A stretch of DNA of 64,000 nucleotides, from contig NZ_JOJL01000012.1 in the NCBI RefSeq assembly GCF_000721705.1, forward strand, positions 62,001 through 126,000. Direction: 5' to 3'. Below the pieces are notes generated by a model. It was not told where the DNA came from. It worked only from the letters and a program-made list of their open reading frames with translations, and ran no database searches. The stretch's first letter is position 1. Each line of letters begins with the position of its first letter. The translations under genes and the position numbers were made by a program. The DNA comes from Actinoplanes subtropicus (GTDB taxonomy: Bacteria; Actinomycetota; Actinomycetes; Mycobacteriales; Micromonosporaceae). Positions 26,879 through 34,738 of this stretch are shown piece by piece.

Positions 26879-27763
26879 CTACCCGCCTGGTGGTATTTGG
26901 TCGGACGTGACGAGCGGGTGGGTGCCTCCGAAGACTTGGGTGAATGCCCAGGCGACCTCGGCCACGCTGTAGGGGGCGATGTAGGTCGCGGTGGCGCCGA
27001 ATTTGCTGAGTCGGTGTCCGGCGAAGGTGGCGGCCAGGACGGGTGATCTGGTGACGCGTTCGACGTTGGTGATGGTGGTGTGTCGGAACCAGTGGGTGCT
27101 CAGGCTGATTTCGTCGGCCCAGGGCAATTCACGGCGTATGCGCAGCCAGAGGCTGTCGAGCCGGCGGCGGGTCCACTGGTAGATGGGGCAGGTGGGCTGC
27201 TGCAGGTATTCCATCATGAGCTGCGAGACGGGTTGTTCGCGGATCCGGCTGCCTTTCTCGTCGAGCAGGACGGTTTGCCTGGCCGGGTGCAGCTTGTCTG
27301 GTGTGAGGCCGAGCAGGCCTTCTCGCCTGCATGCGGTCTCGAGCAGGAATCTGAGCAGTCCGGTCTCCTCGTCGCGGACCGCGCGGAAGACGTCGGCGAC
27401 CTGGTCGTCGGTGAGTGCGGTGCGTCGGCTGTCGGCTCGTGGGGGTTTGCGGACGGCTTTGGCAGGGTTGTGCTGTAGGTAGCCGTCGGCGATCGCGGTG
27501 TCGAACAGCCTCCGGCAGGCGGCGATGGCGTGTTCTCGGGCGCTGGTGCCGTTGGCCGTGCTGCGGCGTCGGGCTGCCATCGTCTGCGCCCAGACCCCGA
27601 GCTCGGTGATGTCCGAAACGACCAGCTGGTCGATCTTCCGGTTGCCGTGTCGTTGGGCCAGCAACCGCAGGTAGTAGGCGTAGAGATCACGGCTGTTCGG
27701 TGCGAGGCCGACCAGCGCGCGGGGAATGGCTTCCTCGACCGTCGGTGTCCGTCTACGCATCAT
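26879..27763 (-). CDS. Tyrosine recombinase (phage/ICE-type integrase)
   Basis: A 294-residue site-specific recombinase with all catalytic residues visible: R146 or R147 (ETACRREGLLGL), beta-hairpin K170 (LLDEKGSR), H224-x2-R227 (THWFRHTT), H250 (AGH) and nucleophile Y261 (TATYIAPYS). The N-terminal SAM-like core-binding domain spans residues 10-105. It is shorter than most phage integrases, which usually carry an N-terminal arm-binding domain. Its two ATGs overlap the stop of the small AbrB-like gene upstream, so the two are co-translated. It lies about 390 bases from tRNA-Leu. Confidence 0.88.
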   Translation of the reverse strand: MMRRRTPTVEEAIPRALVGLAPNSRDLYAYYLRLLAQRHGNRKIDQLVVSDITELGVWAQTMAARRRSTANGTSAREHAIAACRRLFDTAIADGYLQHNPAKAVRKPPRADSRRTALTDDQVADVFRAVRDEETGLLRFLLETACRREGLLGLTPDKLHPARQTVLLDEKGSRIREQPVSQLMMEYLQQPTCPIYQWTRRRLDSLWLRIRRELPWADEISLSTHWFRHTTITNVERVTRSPVLAATFAGHRLSKFGATATYIAPYSVAEVAWAFTQVFGGTHPLVTSDQIPPGG

Positions 27764-27968
27764 GGGCTCCGGCGATGGTGATCTCGACCGGGGTGCCCGA
27801 GGCCCAGGGCAATGGCCGATCGAGGTGGCCGTCCTCGCCGATCACGCGGCGTACGGACATGCCGCTGATGCTGGGTAAGGGTTGCGGCCGGTGCTGGACG
27901 ACGGAGTACGGGTGCGCGTCGTCGTCAACGGGTTGTTGTGGAATCTGTGGTGGTTCGAAACGAGTCAT
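27753..27968 (-). CDS. Small protein coupled to the integrase (AbrB/SpoVT-like)
   Basis: Seventy-one residues from ATG 27968 (MTRFEPPQIPQQP). The C-terminal half, VRRVIGEDGHLDRPLPWASGTPVEIT, has the spacing of a swapped-hairpin AbrB/MazE/SpoVT domain (DG.L then W..GTPV.I). Its stop is inside the integrase start (11-base overlap), which is strong evidence that it is real and functions with the recombinase, perhaps as directionality factor or repressor. The family call is by eye and uncertain. Confidence 0.5.
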   Translation of the reverse strand: MTRFEPPQIPQQPVDDDAHPYSVVQHRPQPLPSISGMSVRRVIGEDGHLDRPLPWASGTPVEITIAGAHDA

Positions 27969-28154
27969 ACCGACCCTGTCGGCCACCTGGCACCGGGCTT
28001 CAGCTCGGTTGCGGTTCGGTTGCTGTGCGCCGCAGCAACCCGCCTGAACACGAAAACTGGGCATCCGTGCGTCACGGAAGTGGCGCAAGCAGTGCTTTGA
28101 CACGAAAATCGGGTCTAAGCTGCGGCTCAAACCCGACATTCTAGGACAAATCTG

Positions 28155-28239
28155 TGTCCGGAGGGGGACTTGAACCCCCACGCCCGATAAAGGGCACTAG
28201 CACCTCAAGCTAGCGCGTCTGCCATTCCGCCACCCGGAC
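28155..28239 (-). tRNA. tRNA-Leu (anticodon GAG)
   Basis: Read on the minus strand, the sequence folds as a class II tRNA: acceptor GTCCGGG with TCCGGAC and discriminator A73, anticodon stem CTAGC/GCTAG with loop TTGAGGT (anticodon GAG, codon CUC), a variable arm (GTGCCCTTTATCGGGCG), and T-arm GGGGG-TTCAAGT-CCCCC. CCA is not encoded. The long variable arm is normal for tRNA-Leu. Its 3' end points toward the integrase gene, the usual site for integration of mobile elements. Confidence 0.95.
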
Positions 28240-28419
28240 CTGCACTGTCAGCCTACCGGTGCCGTACCCGTGTTACCCACCGGGTATCGGCGGCCCGGCG
28301 GGCCGCACAGGAGAGAACTTTACACGGCCTCGGGCTGGGGCTGCAGGGAGGGTGGGGCCGGGAACAATCCCGGCCATACGGCCGCCTTCGCCTGGCGTTA
28401 TGCGGGTGTTCCGGGCAGC

Positions 28420-29703
28420 ATGGCGGGCGTGTCGCAGCCATCCCCACTTACTCCGGCCCGGCAGCGGGCTCAGGTGCTCGCGGATTCGGGTGATCTGACG
28501 GGTGCCATTGCTCTGCTGGAGCGGGCCGTTGAGCTGGGGAAGATCAACCTCGCCGAGGATGATCCGGATGTTTTGCGCACTTCGTACCTGCTTGGGCAGA
28601 TGCTGCGGCGGGACGACGACCCCAGCGGGGCGCGGCGGGTGCTCGAGGATGCCTACGCGGCGGGGATGTGGCGGCTGGGTGAGTCCGATGCGCTGATGTT
28701 GGAGATCTCGCACGACATCGGGGTGGTCGCCGAGGAGCTGGGGAACCGGCACGAGGCGCGTAAGGCGTTCGGGCGGGTTGCGGAGTTGGGGCCCGCGACG
28801 TTGGGTGCGGGGCATTGGGCCGTTGCGCGGGCGCGGGCTTATCTCGGGCAGGATCAAGAGGCTGCCGTACGGGCGGGAGACCCGTCCCCGGCCGTTCCCG
28901 CAAGTGGGCCGCCCGCGGACGAGGCGACCACGACACTGCCGATCCAGCCGGTCGTGCCCGACGAGGAGGCGACCGGGCCGATCCCGGCTCTGCCCACGCC
29001 CGGCAGCCAGGTGCAGCCGCCCACCCCGGCCAACCAGCAGCACTGGCCGGCCCCGGCGGGCCCGCAACCGCCGCGGGCCTGGCACGAACAGCCCCCGATC
29101 TGGGAGGCAACGCCGGCTCAAGCGCCCGCGCAAGAAGCCCAGCAGCCGCCGTGGCCCGCTCCGGCCCACCCGCAAGCGGCTCAACTGCCGCCATGGCCGG
29201 GGCCTCCCCAGCCGTACGGGCAAGAAAGGCAACCGCCGCAATGGGCCGGGACTCCCCACCCGTACGGGCAAGACACACCGCAACCACCCCCGAAGCGCAC
29301 CCTCGGCATCTTCGCGGCGATCGCCGCGGTCCTCGCGGCTGTGATCGCCGTCTCCGCTCTCGTCTTCGTGCTCGCCAATCGGTCGGGTGACAAACCCGAC
29401 TCGGATGTGCCAACTCTGGGCGGCAATCCGCCGACCGATGTCGCCCTGCGCGACGAGGGCTCGCGCATCCGGGTGACCTGGGCCGACCCCGCCAACGGCA
29501 AGGTCTCCTTCCTCGTCGCGATGGCCCAGCCGGGGCAGCAGCTGAGGCCGGTGAGCACGCTCGGACCAGGCACGACGTCCTTCGAGATCACGGGGCTGAA
29601 CGCGAATCTGAACTACTGCTTCGCGGTGGTCGCCGTCTACCGGAACGACAAGTTCGCGACCTCGCAGCAGGCCTGCACGAACCGGTCCACCTCGACCAAA
29701 TAG
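28420..29703 (+). CDS. TPR protein with proline-rich linker, membrane helix and FnIII-like tail
   Basis: A 427-residue protein: residues 10-150 have TPR-like helices (GDLTGAIALLERAVELGKINLAEDDPDVLRTSYLLG, EELGNRHEARKAFG), then about 130 residues rich in Pro/Gln/Ala with PPQPYGQE- and PHPYGQD-type repeats. One transmembrane helix follows (IFAAIAAVLAAVIAVSALVFVLA), then an extracellular FnIII-like domain (PPTDVALRDEGSRIRVTWADP to YCFAVVAVY). Thus an intracellular TPR is connected to an outer FnIII. It lies just upstream of the FnIII/MoxR operon and may act with it. ATG 28420 is used; a GTG at 28429 is possible. Confidence 0.78.
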   Translation: MAGVSQPSPLTPARQRAQVLADSGDLTGAIALLERAVELGKINLAEDDPDVLRTSYLLGQMLRRDDDPSGARRVLEDAYAAGMWRLGESDALMLEISHDIGVVAEELGNRHEARKAFGRVAELGPATLGAGHWAVARARAYLGQDQEAAVRAGDPSPAVPASGPPADEATTTLPIQPVVPDEEATGPIPALPTPGSQVQPPTPANQQHWPAPAGPQPPRAWHEQPPIWEATPAQAPAQEAQQPPWPAPAHPQAAQLPPWPGPPQPYGQERQPPQWAGTPHPYGQDTPQPPPKRTLGIFAAIAAVLAAVIAVSALVFVLANRSGDKPDSDVPTLGGNPPTDVALRDEGSRIRVTWADPANGKVSFLVAMAQPGQQLRPVSTLGPGTTSFEITGLNANLNYCFAVVAVYRNDKFATSQQACTNRSTSTK

Positions 29704-29830
29704 TGGATCACGCTCGGCGACGATACTTATCCACAGGCGTGACTTCCGGGTATCGACCGCCACCGCGATCCCCCTATGATGGCCAGCGTCCTTGCGGAGG
29801 GGGTCCGTCAAAGGGAGAGGGTTTGCGGTT

Positions 29831-32452
29831 GTGACCAGCGCAGACAGCGGCGCGCCACGTCCGAAGTGGCGCAGTCGCGGCTACCTCGTCACGATGGGGA
29901 CCGTCCTCGTGCTCGCGGGTGGGCTCGGGCTCACCGCGTTCGGGCTCGGCTCGGCCGATCAGGCGGTGGCCAGTTTCGACTCGGCGTCGTGGGTGTTCAG
30001 CCGGTCCAAGTCGGAGGTCGCCCGGATCAACGGGGTGACCGCCAAGGTGGACACCCGGGTGACCGTGCCCGACGCGCGCGGGCACCAGCTCGAGGTCAGC
30101 CAGACCGACCGGTTCGTGATCCTGCGGGACGTGACCACCGGGCGGATCGGGTCGATGGATCTCACCACGCTCAAGCAGTTCTGGAGCGACTCCACCGCGA
30201 GCCCGGGGCTGGGCGTCCAGGTCGCCCTCGATGACGATGCCGCCTTCGTCGTCGACTCGGTACAGGGCAAGGTGCAGCAGATCGACCCGCGCACGCTCGG
30301 GCCGCTCGGGCCGGAGCTGCGGTTCCCGCCGGGCATCACCGGCGGGGTCTTCGACGGCAAGGGGCGGCTGTGGGTCGCGGCGCCGAGCGAGGGCACGGTC
30401 ACCGCGATCGCACCGGCGCCGCTGGCGTCCGAAAATTCCCAAGATCAAAAAGGCCCATCGGTCGTACGTACCGAGGCCGTCGCCGCCGGCAGCCACGACC
30501 TCGTGCTCTCCACGCTGGACGACGGCGTCGCGGTGCTGGACAAGACGACGGACGTGCTCGCCACGATCCACGGCGACGCCAAGGCGACCAGCGTGACGCT
30601 GCCGCTGGCCGGGCCGGGCACGATGCCGGCGCACACCGACGGGCGCTCGGTGCCGGTCACCGTCACCGACTCGCGGCACGTCTACGTGGTCGGCGACCAG
30701 GGCATGCGGGCCGACTTCACGGTCCCCGGCAGCGGCCCCGACCTGCAGGCGGCCGTGGCCTGGCAGGGCTTCTTCTACGTGGCCGACGCGGCCGGCCAGG
30801 CGGTCCACGTCTTCGACTCGGCCGGCAAGGCGCAGCCGGACATCCCGTTCAAGAAACCGGGCGGCCCGCTGGAGCTCGAGGTCCGCGAGGGTTACCTGTT
30901 CATCAACGCGCCCGGCGCGCCGACCGCCCGGGTGGTCGACGACGCGCACCACGTGCGCACGGTCGACAAGTACGCCGACGACGTGCTCGGCGGCGACCCG
31001 CCGAAGACGCCGCTGGAGCAGCCCCCGCCCCCGCCGAAACCGCCGAAGCCGGTCGTGGCCAAGCCGGGCGCGCCGCGGAACGTGCGGGCGGCGGCCGGCA
31101 ACGCCGAGGCCCGGGTGACCTGGCAGGCGGCGGCCGACAACGGTGCGGCCATCACGCGCTACGTGGTGCAGGGCGCGGGCAGGACCTTCCAGGTGGGCGC
31201 CGATCAGCGGTCGCTGACCGTGCCCAGCCTGGTCAACGGACAGACCTATCAATTCACGGTGTACGCCGTGAACAAGAAGGGCGACGGCCCGCCCCGTACG
31301 AGCAACAGTGTGAAGCCGACGGCCGAGGTGCCGGACGCGCCGACCGCGGTCACCGCGGAGGCGAAACCGGACGGCACGGTCGTGGTGAGCTGGCCGCCGG
31401 CCAACGGGCAGGGGCTGGCGATCACGCGGTACACGGTGACGGCGATCTCCGAGGGCGGCAGCGCGCCGGTCGGCGACTCGGCCGCGCCCGCGCTGACCAT
31501 TCCGGCCGGCCAGCTCGCGTACGGCAAGCAGTACGCGTTCACCGTGGTCGCGGTCAACGAGCGGGGCGCCGGGTCGAAGGCGTCGCCGGTCAGCGCGAGC
31601 GTGGTGCCGTACACGACGCCGGGCGCGCCGGCGAACGTCTCGGCGGCCACCGCCGGCGACCAGGCCGGCGCGATTCAGGTCAGCTGGCAGGCCCCGGCCG
31701 ACAACGGGCGGGCGATCACCAAGTACGTGGTGACCGCAGGCGGCAAGTCGACCGACGTCACCGACGGCACGGCGGCGACGCTGACCGGCTTCGAGAACGG
31801 CGCGACCGTCGCGGTCGAGGTGCGCGCGGTCAACGACGCCGGCCCGGGCAACCCGGGCACGGCGACGGCCAGGACACTCTCGGCGCCGCGGGTGACGATC
31901 ACCGGGGTCAATCCGGCCACCACCTCCGCGACCGTGTCGTTCACGGTGGACGCGGGCGGCGGCACGGCGAGTTGCTCGCTGGCCGCGTCGGGCGCCGGGT
32001 CGGCCTCGGGCAGCTGCGGGTCGCTTACCGTGAGCAAGCTGACCGCCGGTACCGAGTACACCTTCACCGTGACGGCCAAGAACGCGGCCGGCACCGCCAC
32101 CGCCACCAGCAAGAAGACGACCGACCACCTGTCCGGCACGGCGACCTGCAACGACGGCCAGAACGGCGACACCGCGACCTATTGCGACTCCGATGTCGCC
32201 GGCCGGAACGGCAACGAGATCTTCAGCATCACCAAGCAGGAGGACAGCAAGCAGGTCGGCTGGGCCAAGCCGGGCACCCGGCTGGAGGCGTACTGCAAGA
32301 AGGCCGGCGACGAGGTGTTCGCGTACATCTACAACAACGGCAAGCGCAGCACCTGGTGGGTCCAGGTCAACTACAGCGGCAAGAACTACATCCCGTGGGC
32401 GTGGCTGAACCTCGACAGCGGCGACGACATCAACGACCTTCCGACCTGCTGA
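29831..32452 (+). CDS. Large exported protein: propeller-like N-terminus plus FnIII repeats
   Basis: An 873-residue protein with one N-terminal membrane helix (YLVTMGTVLVLAGGLGLTAFGLG). The first 380 residues carry repeating strand-turn units (VTTGRIGSMDLTTLKQFW, GVFDGKGRLWVAAP, VAWQGFFYVADAAG) consistent with a beta propeller. A Pro-rich hinge (PPPPPKPPKP) follows, then three FnIII domains (each ending in a YxFTVYAVN- or VEVRAVN-type strand), a further FnIII-like domain, and a Cys-containing C-terminal module (TATCNDGQNGD ... DLPTC). GTG 29831 follows GGGAGAGGG. First gene of the FnIII-MoxR-DUF58-transglutaminase cluster common in actinomycetes; function unknown. Confidence 0.82.
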   Translation: MTSADSGAPRPKWRSRGYLVTMGTVLVLAGGLGLTAFGLGSADQAVASFDSASWVFSRSKSEVARINGVTAKVDTRVTVPDARGHQLEVSQTDRFVILRDVTTGRIGSMDLTTLKQFWSDSTASPGLGVQVALDDDAAFVVDSVQGKVQQIDPRTLGPLGPELRFPPGITGGVFDGKGRLWVAAPSEGTVTAIAPAPLASENSQDQKGPSVVRTEAVAAGSHDLVLSTLDDGVAVLDKTTDVLATIHGDAKATSVTLPLAGPGTMPAHTDGRSVPVTVTDSRHVYVVGDQGMRADFTVPGSGPDLQAAVAWQGFFYVADAAGQAVHVFDSAGKAQPDIPFKKPGGPLELEVREGYLFINAPGAPTARVVDDAHHVRTVDKYADDVLGGDPPKTPLEQPPPPPKPPKPVVAKPGAPRNVRAAAGNAEARVTWQAAADNGAAITRYVVQGAGRTFQVGADQRSLTVPSLVNGQTYQFTVYAVNKKGDGPPRTSNSVKPTAEVPDAPTAVTAEAKPDGTVVVSWPPANGQGLAITRYTVTAISEGGSAPVGDSAAPALTIPAGQLAYGKQYAFTVVAVNERGAGSKASPVSASVVPYTTPGAPANVSAATAGDQAGAIQVSWQAPADNGRAITKYVVTAGGKSTDVTDGTAATLTGFENGATVAVEVRAVNDAGPGNPGTATARTLSAPRVTITGVNPATTSATVSFTVDAGGGTASCSLAASGAGSASGSCGSLTVSKLTAGTEYTFTVTAKNAAGTATATSKKTTDHLSGTATCNDGQNGDTATYCDSDVAGRNGNEIFSITKQEDSKQVGWAKPGTRLEAYCKKAGDEVFAYIYNNGKRSTWWVQVNYSGKNYIPWAWLNLDSGDDINDLPTC

Positions 32453-32464
32453 GGACCGGCTCCC

Positions 32465-33457
32465 GTGCACACCGAACCCCTCCCGCCGCAGCACATCCAG
32501 GGCTTCGCCCAGGTCGCGGCGCAGCTCGCCGACCGGATCGGCTCGGTCGTGCTGGGCAAGCCGGAGGTGGTGCGGCTCGCGCTCACCGCGCTGTTCGCGC
32601 AGGGGCACGTCCTGCTCGAGGACGTGCCCGGCGTGGGCAAGACGACGCTGGCCCGGGCGCTCGCCGCGTCCGTCCAGGGCCAGTGGCGGCGCATCCAGTT
32701 CACGCCCGACCTGCTGCCCTCGGACGTGTCCGGGGTGACCATCTTCAACCAGGCGAGCCGCGGCTTCGAGTTCCACCCGGGCCCGGTCTTCGCCAACATC
32801 GTGATCGCCGACGAGATCAACCGGGCCTCGCCGAAGACCCAGTCGGCGCTGCTGGAGGTGATGGAGGAGCGGCGGGTCACGGTGGACGGCGTGCCGCACC
32901 CGGTGCCGCAGCCGTTCCTGGTGGTGGCGACTCAGAACCCGGTCGAGATGGACGGCACCTACCGGCTGCCCGAGGCGCAGCTCGACCGGTTCCTGGTGAA
33001 GCTGTCGGTCGGCTACCCGAGCGAGGAGGTGGAGATCGAGGTCCTGCGCGGCGCCGCGATGCGCTCGCCGGACGCGCTCGAGCCGGTCACCGACACGGCG
33101 ACGGTCGGCGAGATGGTGCGGATGGCGATGCACGTGCACATCGCCGACCCCCTCTACGGGTACGCCGTGCGCCTGGCCGCGGCGACCAGAAACCATCCGC
33201 AGGTACGGGTGGGGGTCAGCCCCCGCGGGGTGATCGCGCTGACCCGGGCGGCGTGCGCGTTCGCGCTGATCCATGGGCGCGGGTATGTGCTGCCGGAAGA
33301 CTTGAAGGCGCTGATCGGGCCGGTCTTCGCGCATCGGGTGCTGCTGTCGGCGGACGCGCAGCTGCGCGGGGTCACGGCGGCCGAGGTGCTCGACGACGCG
33401 GTCCGGTCGGTGCCGGTGCCCCTGCCGGACGGCCAACACGTCCCGGCCGGGGCGTGA
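32465..33457 (+). CDS. MoxR-family AAA+ ATPase
   Basis: A 330-residue MoxR ATPase: Walker A EDVPGVGKTT (about residue 54), Walker B IADEINRASPKTQSALLEVMEE, sensor ATQNPVE, and arginine finger region PEAQLDRFL. MoxR proteins act as chaperones for assembly of protein complexes, often with DUF58/VWA partners. GTG 32465 is the start. It is 12 bases from the FnIII gene and overlaps DUF58 by four bases (GTGA), so they form an operon. Confidence 0.93.
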   Translation: MHTEPLPPQHIQGFAQVAAQLADRIGSVVLGKPEVVRLALTALFAQGHVLLEDVPGVGKTTLARALAASVQGQWRRIQFTPDLLPSDVSGVTIFNQASRGFEFHPGPVFANIVIADEINRASPKTQSALLEVMEERRVTVDGVPHPVPQPFLVVATQNPVEMDGTYRLPEAQLDRFLVKLSVGYPSEEVEIEVLRGAAMRSPDALEPVTDTATVGEMVRMAMHVHIADPLYGYAVRLAAATRNHPQVRVGVSPRGVIALTRAACAFALIHGRGYVLPEDLKALIGPVFAHRVLLSADAQLRGVTAAEVLDDAVRSVPVPLPDGQHVPAGA

Positions 33458-34716
33458 CCTCGCTCGAAGGCGACCCGTCCGGGGCCGCCGCTCCACCTCC
33501 CGGCACTCGGCCGGGAGTATCCGCCGAACCGCCGCGGCCGGTTGGCAGCGCTCCGCCGCCCGGCCGCGGCCCGGCGCGAAGGGGTGGCATCACCGCCCGC
33601 GGGGCGGGCCTGCTGGTCGGCGCGGTATGGCTGCTCTTCATCGGGTTCCGGTTCGGGTATCCGGATCTGGCGTTGCTGGGGGCGGTCGCGGTGGTCGCGT
33701 TCGGGTGCGGGGTGGTCTTCGCGCTGTGGCGGCCCCGATTGGGCGTCGACCGGGTGGCCGATCCCGATCGGGTCGCGCGCGGGGAACCCGCCCGGATGAC
33801 GCTCACCGTTCGTAATACCAGCAGGCTGCGGGCGGCCAACCTGATCGCGACCGATCGCTGCGGCGGGCGGAGCGTGCCGGTTCCGCTGCTGCGGCTGCGG
33901 CCGGGCCGGGACACCACCGTGGACTATCCGGTGCCGACCAGCCGCCGCGGCGTGGTGCCGATCGGGCCGTTGCGGGTCACCCGCGGCGATCCGCTTGCGC
34001 TGATCACGCTTTCCCGGACGTACGGTGGGACCGCGGCGGTCTGGGTGCACCCGCGCATCCATCTGCTGCGCGCGGTGCCGGCCGGCATCTCCCGCAGCCT
34101 GGACGGGCGTATCGACAAGGTGCCGCACGGGACGATCACGTTCGACTCGCTGCGGGAGTACGTGGTCGGCGACGAGCTGCGCCGGGTCCACTGGCGCAGC
34201 TCGGCCAAGGTCGGCGAGCTGATGGTGCGCGAACAGCTGGACACCTCGGAGCCGACGATCGTGGTGCTGCTCGACGACCGGGCGGTCGCCCACCCGGAGG
34301 TGCGGGACGGGGTGGCCGACTCGTTCGAGGCGGCGTGCGAGGCGGCGGCGTCGATCGTGGCGGCGGCGGTGCGCGAGGACCTGCCGGTCGGCCTGCACCT
34401 GGTGACCACGGTGGCGACCGGCCCCTATCTGGACGTGCTGACCGAGGCGACGCTGCGCGAGGGCGACCTGGCGGCGACGCTGCGGCGGCTGCGGGCGCAG
34501 CGGCTCGGCGACACGCTCGTGTTCCTGACCGGCCCGGGCGGGCGCGCCGATCTCGGGGCGGTGAGCGGGTTGCGGGGGCCGTACCCGGTGGTGCTGGCGG
34601 GGCTGTTCGGCGACCGGGACGCGGCTCCGGTCTCCTCCGGCGACGGCCTGATCGTGATCGAGACGGAGACCGGCGAGGAGTTCGCGGCGGCCTGGGACGG
34701 GGTCCGCGGATGGTGA
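33454..34716 (+). CDS. DUF58 membrane protein
   Basis: A 420-residue protein with a Pro/Gly-rich N-terminus, two membrane segments (GLLVGAVWLLFIGFRFGYPDLALL...AVVAFGCGVVFALW), and the DUF58 core with LREYVVGDELRRVHWRSSAKVGELMVREQ, the family signature. DUF58 proteins carry a VWA-like fold and pair with MoxR. GTG 33454 overlaps the MoxR stop. The C-terminus ends at a 20-bp tandem duplication shared with the next gene's start. Confidence 0.9.
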   Translation: MTSLEGDPSGAAAPPPGTRPGVSAEPPRPVGSAPPPGRGPARRGGITARGAGLLVGAVWLLFIGFRFGYPDLALLGAVAVVAFGCGVVFALWRPRLGVDRVADPDRVARGEPARMTLTVRNTSRLRAANLIATDRCGGRSVPVPLLRLRPGRDTTVDYPVPTSRRGVVPIGPLRVTRGDPLALITLSRTYGGTAAVWVHPRIHLLRAVPAGISRSLDGRIDKVPHGTITFDSLREYVVGDELRRVHWRSSAKVGELMVREQLDTSEPTIVVLLDDRAVAHPEVRDGVADSFEAACEAAASIVAAAVREDLPVGLHLVTTVATGPYLDVLTEATLREGDLAATLRRLRAQRLGDTLVFLTGPGGRADLGAVSGLRGPYPVVLAGLFGDRDAAPVSSGDGLIVIETETGEEFAAAWDGVRGW

Positions 34717-34738
34717 CCGGGGTCCGCGGATGGTGACC
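34699..34738. repeat. 20-bp perfect tandem duplication at the DUF58/transglutaminase junction
   Basis: The unit GGGGTCCGCGGATGGTGACC occurs twice without gap (34699-34718 and 34719-34738). The first copy supplies the DUF58 stop (TGG TGA) and the second the ATG of the next gene. Without the duplication, stop and start would overlap as ATGGTGA, so the event separated two coupled genes. Confidence 0.9.

Noticed and set aside
30370..33453. Extension of the DUF58 frame far upstream through the FnIII and MoxR genes
   Set aside because: The upstream part is a shifted-frame shadow; DUF58 similarity starts only after the GTG at 33454.
29774..33496. Antisense frame of over 1,200 codons across the FnIII and MoxR genes
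   Set aside because: Arg/Gly/His-rich low-complexity translation with no domain; the plus-strand genes are certain.
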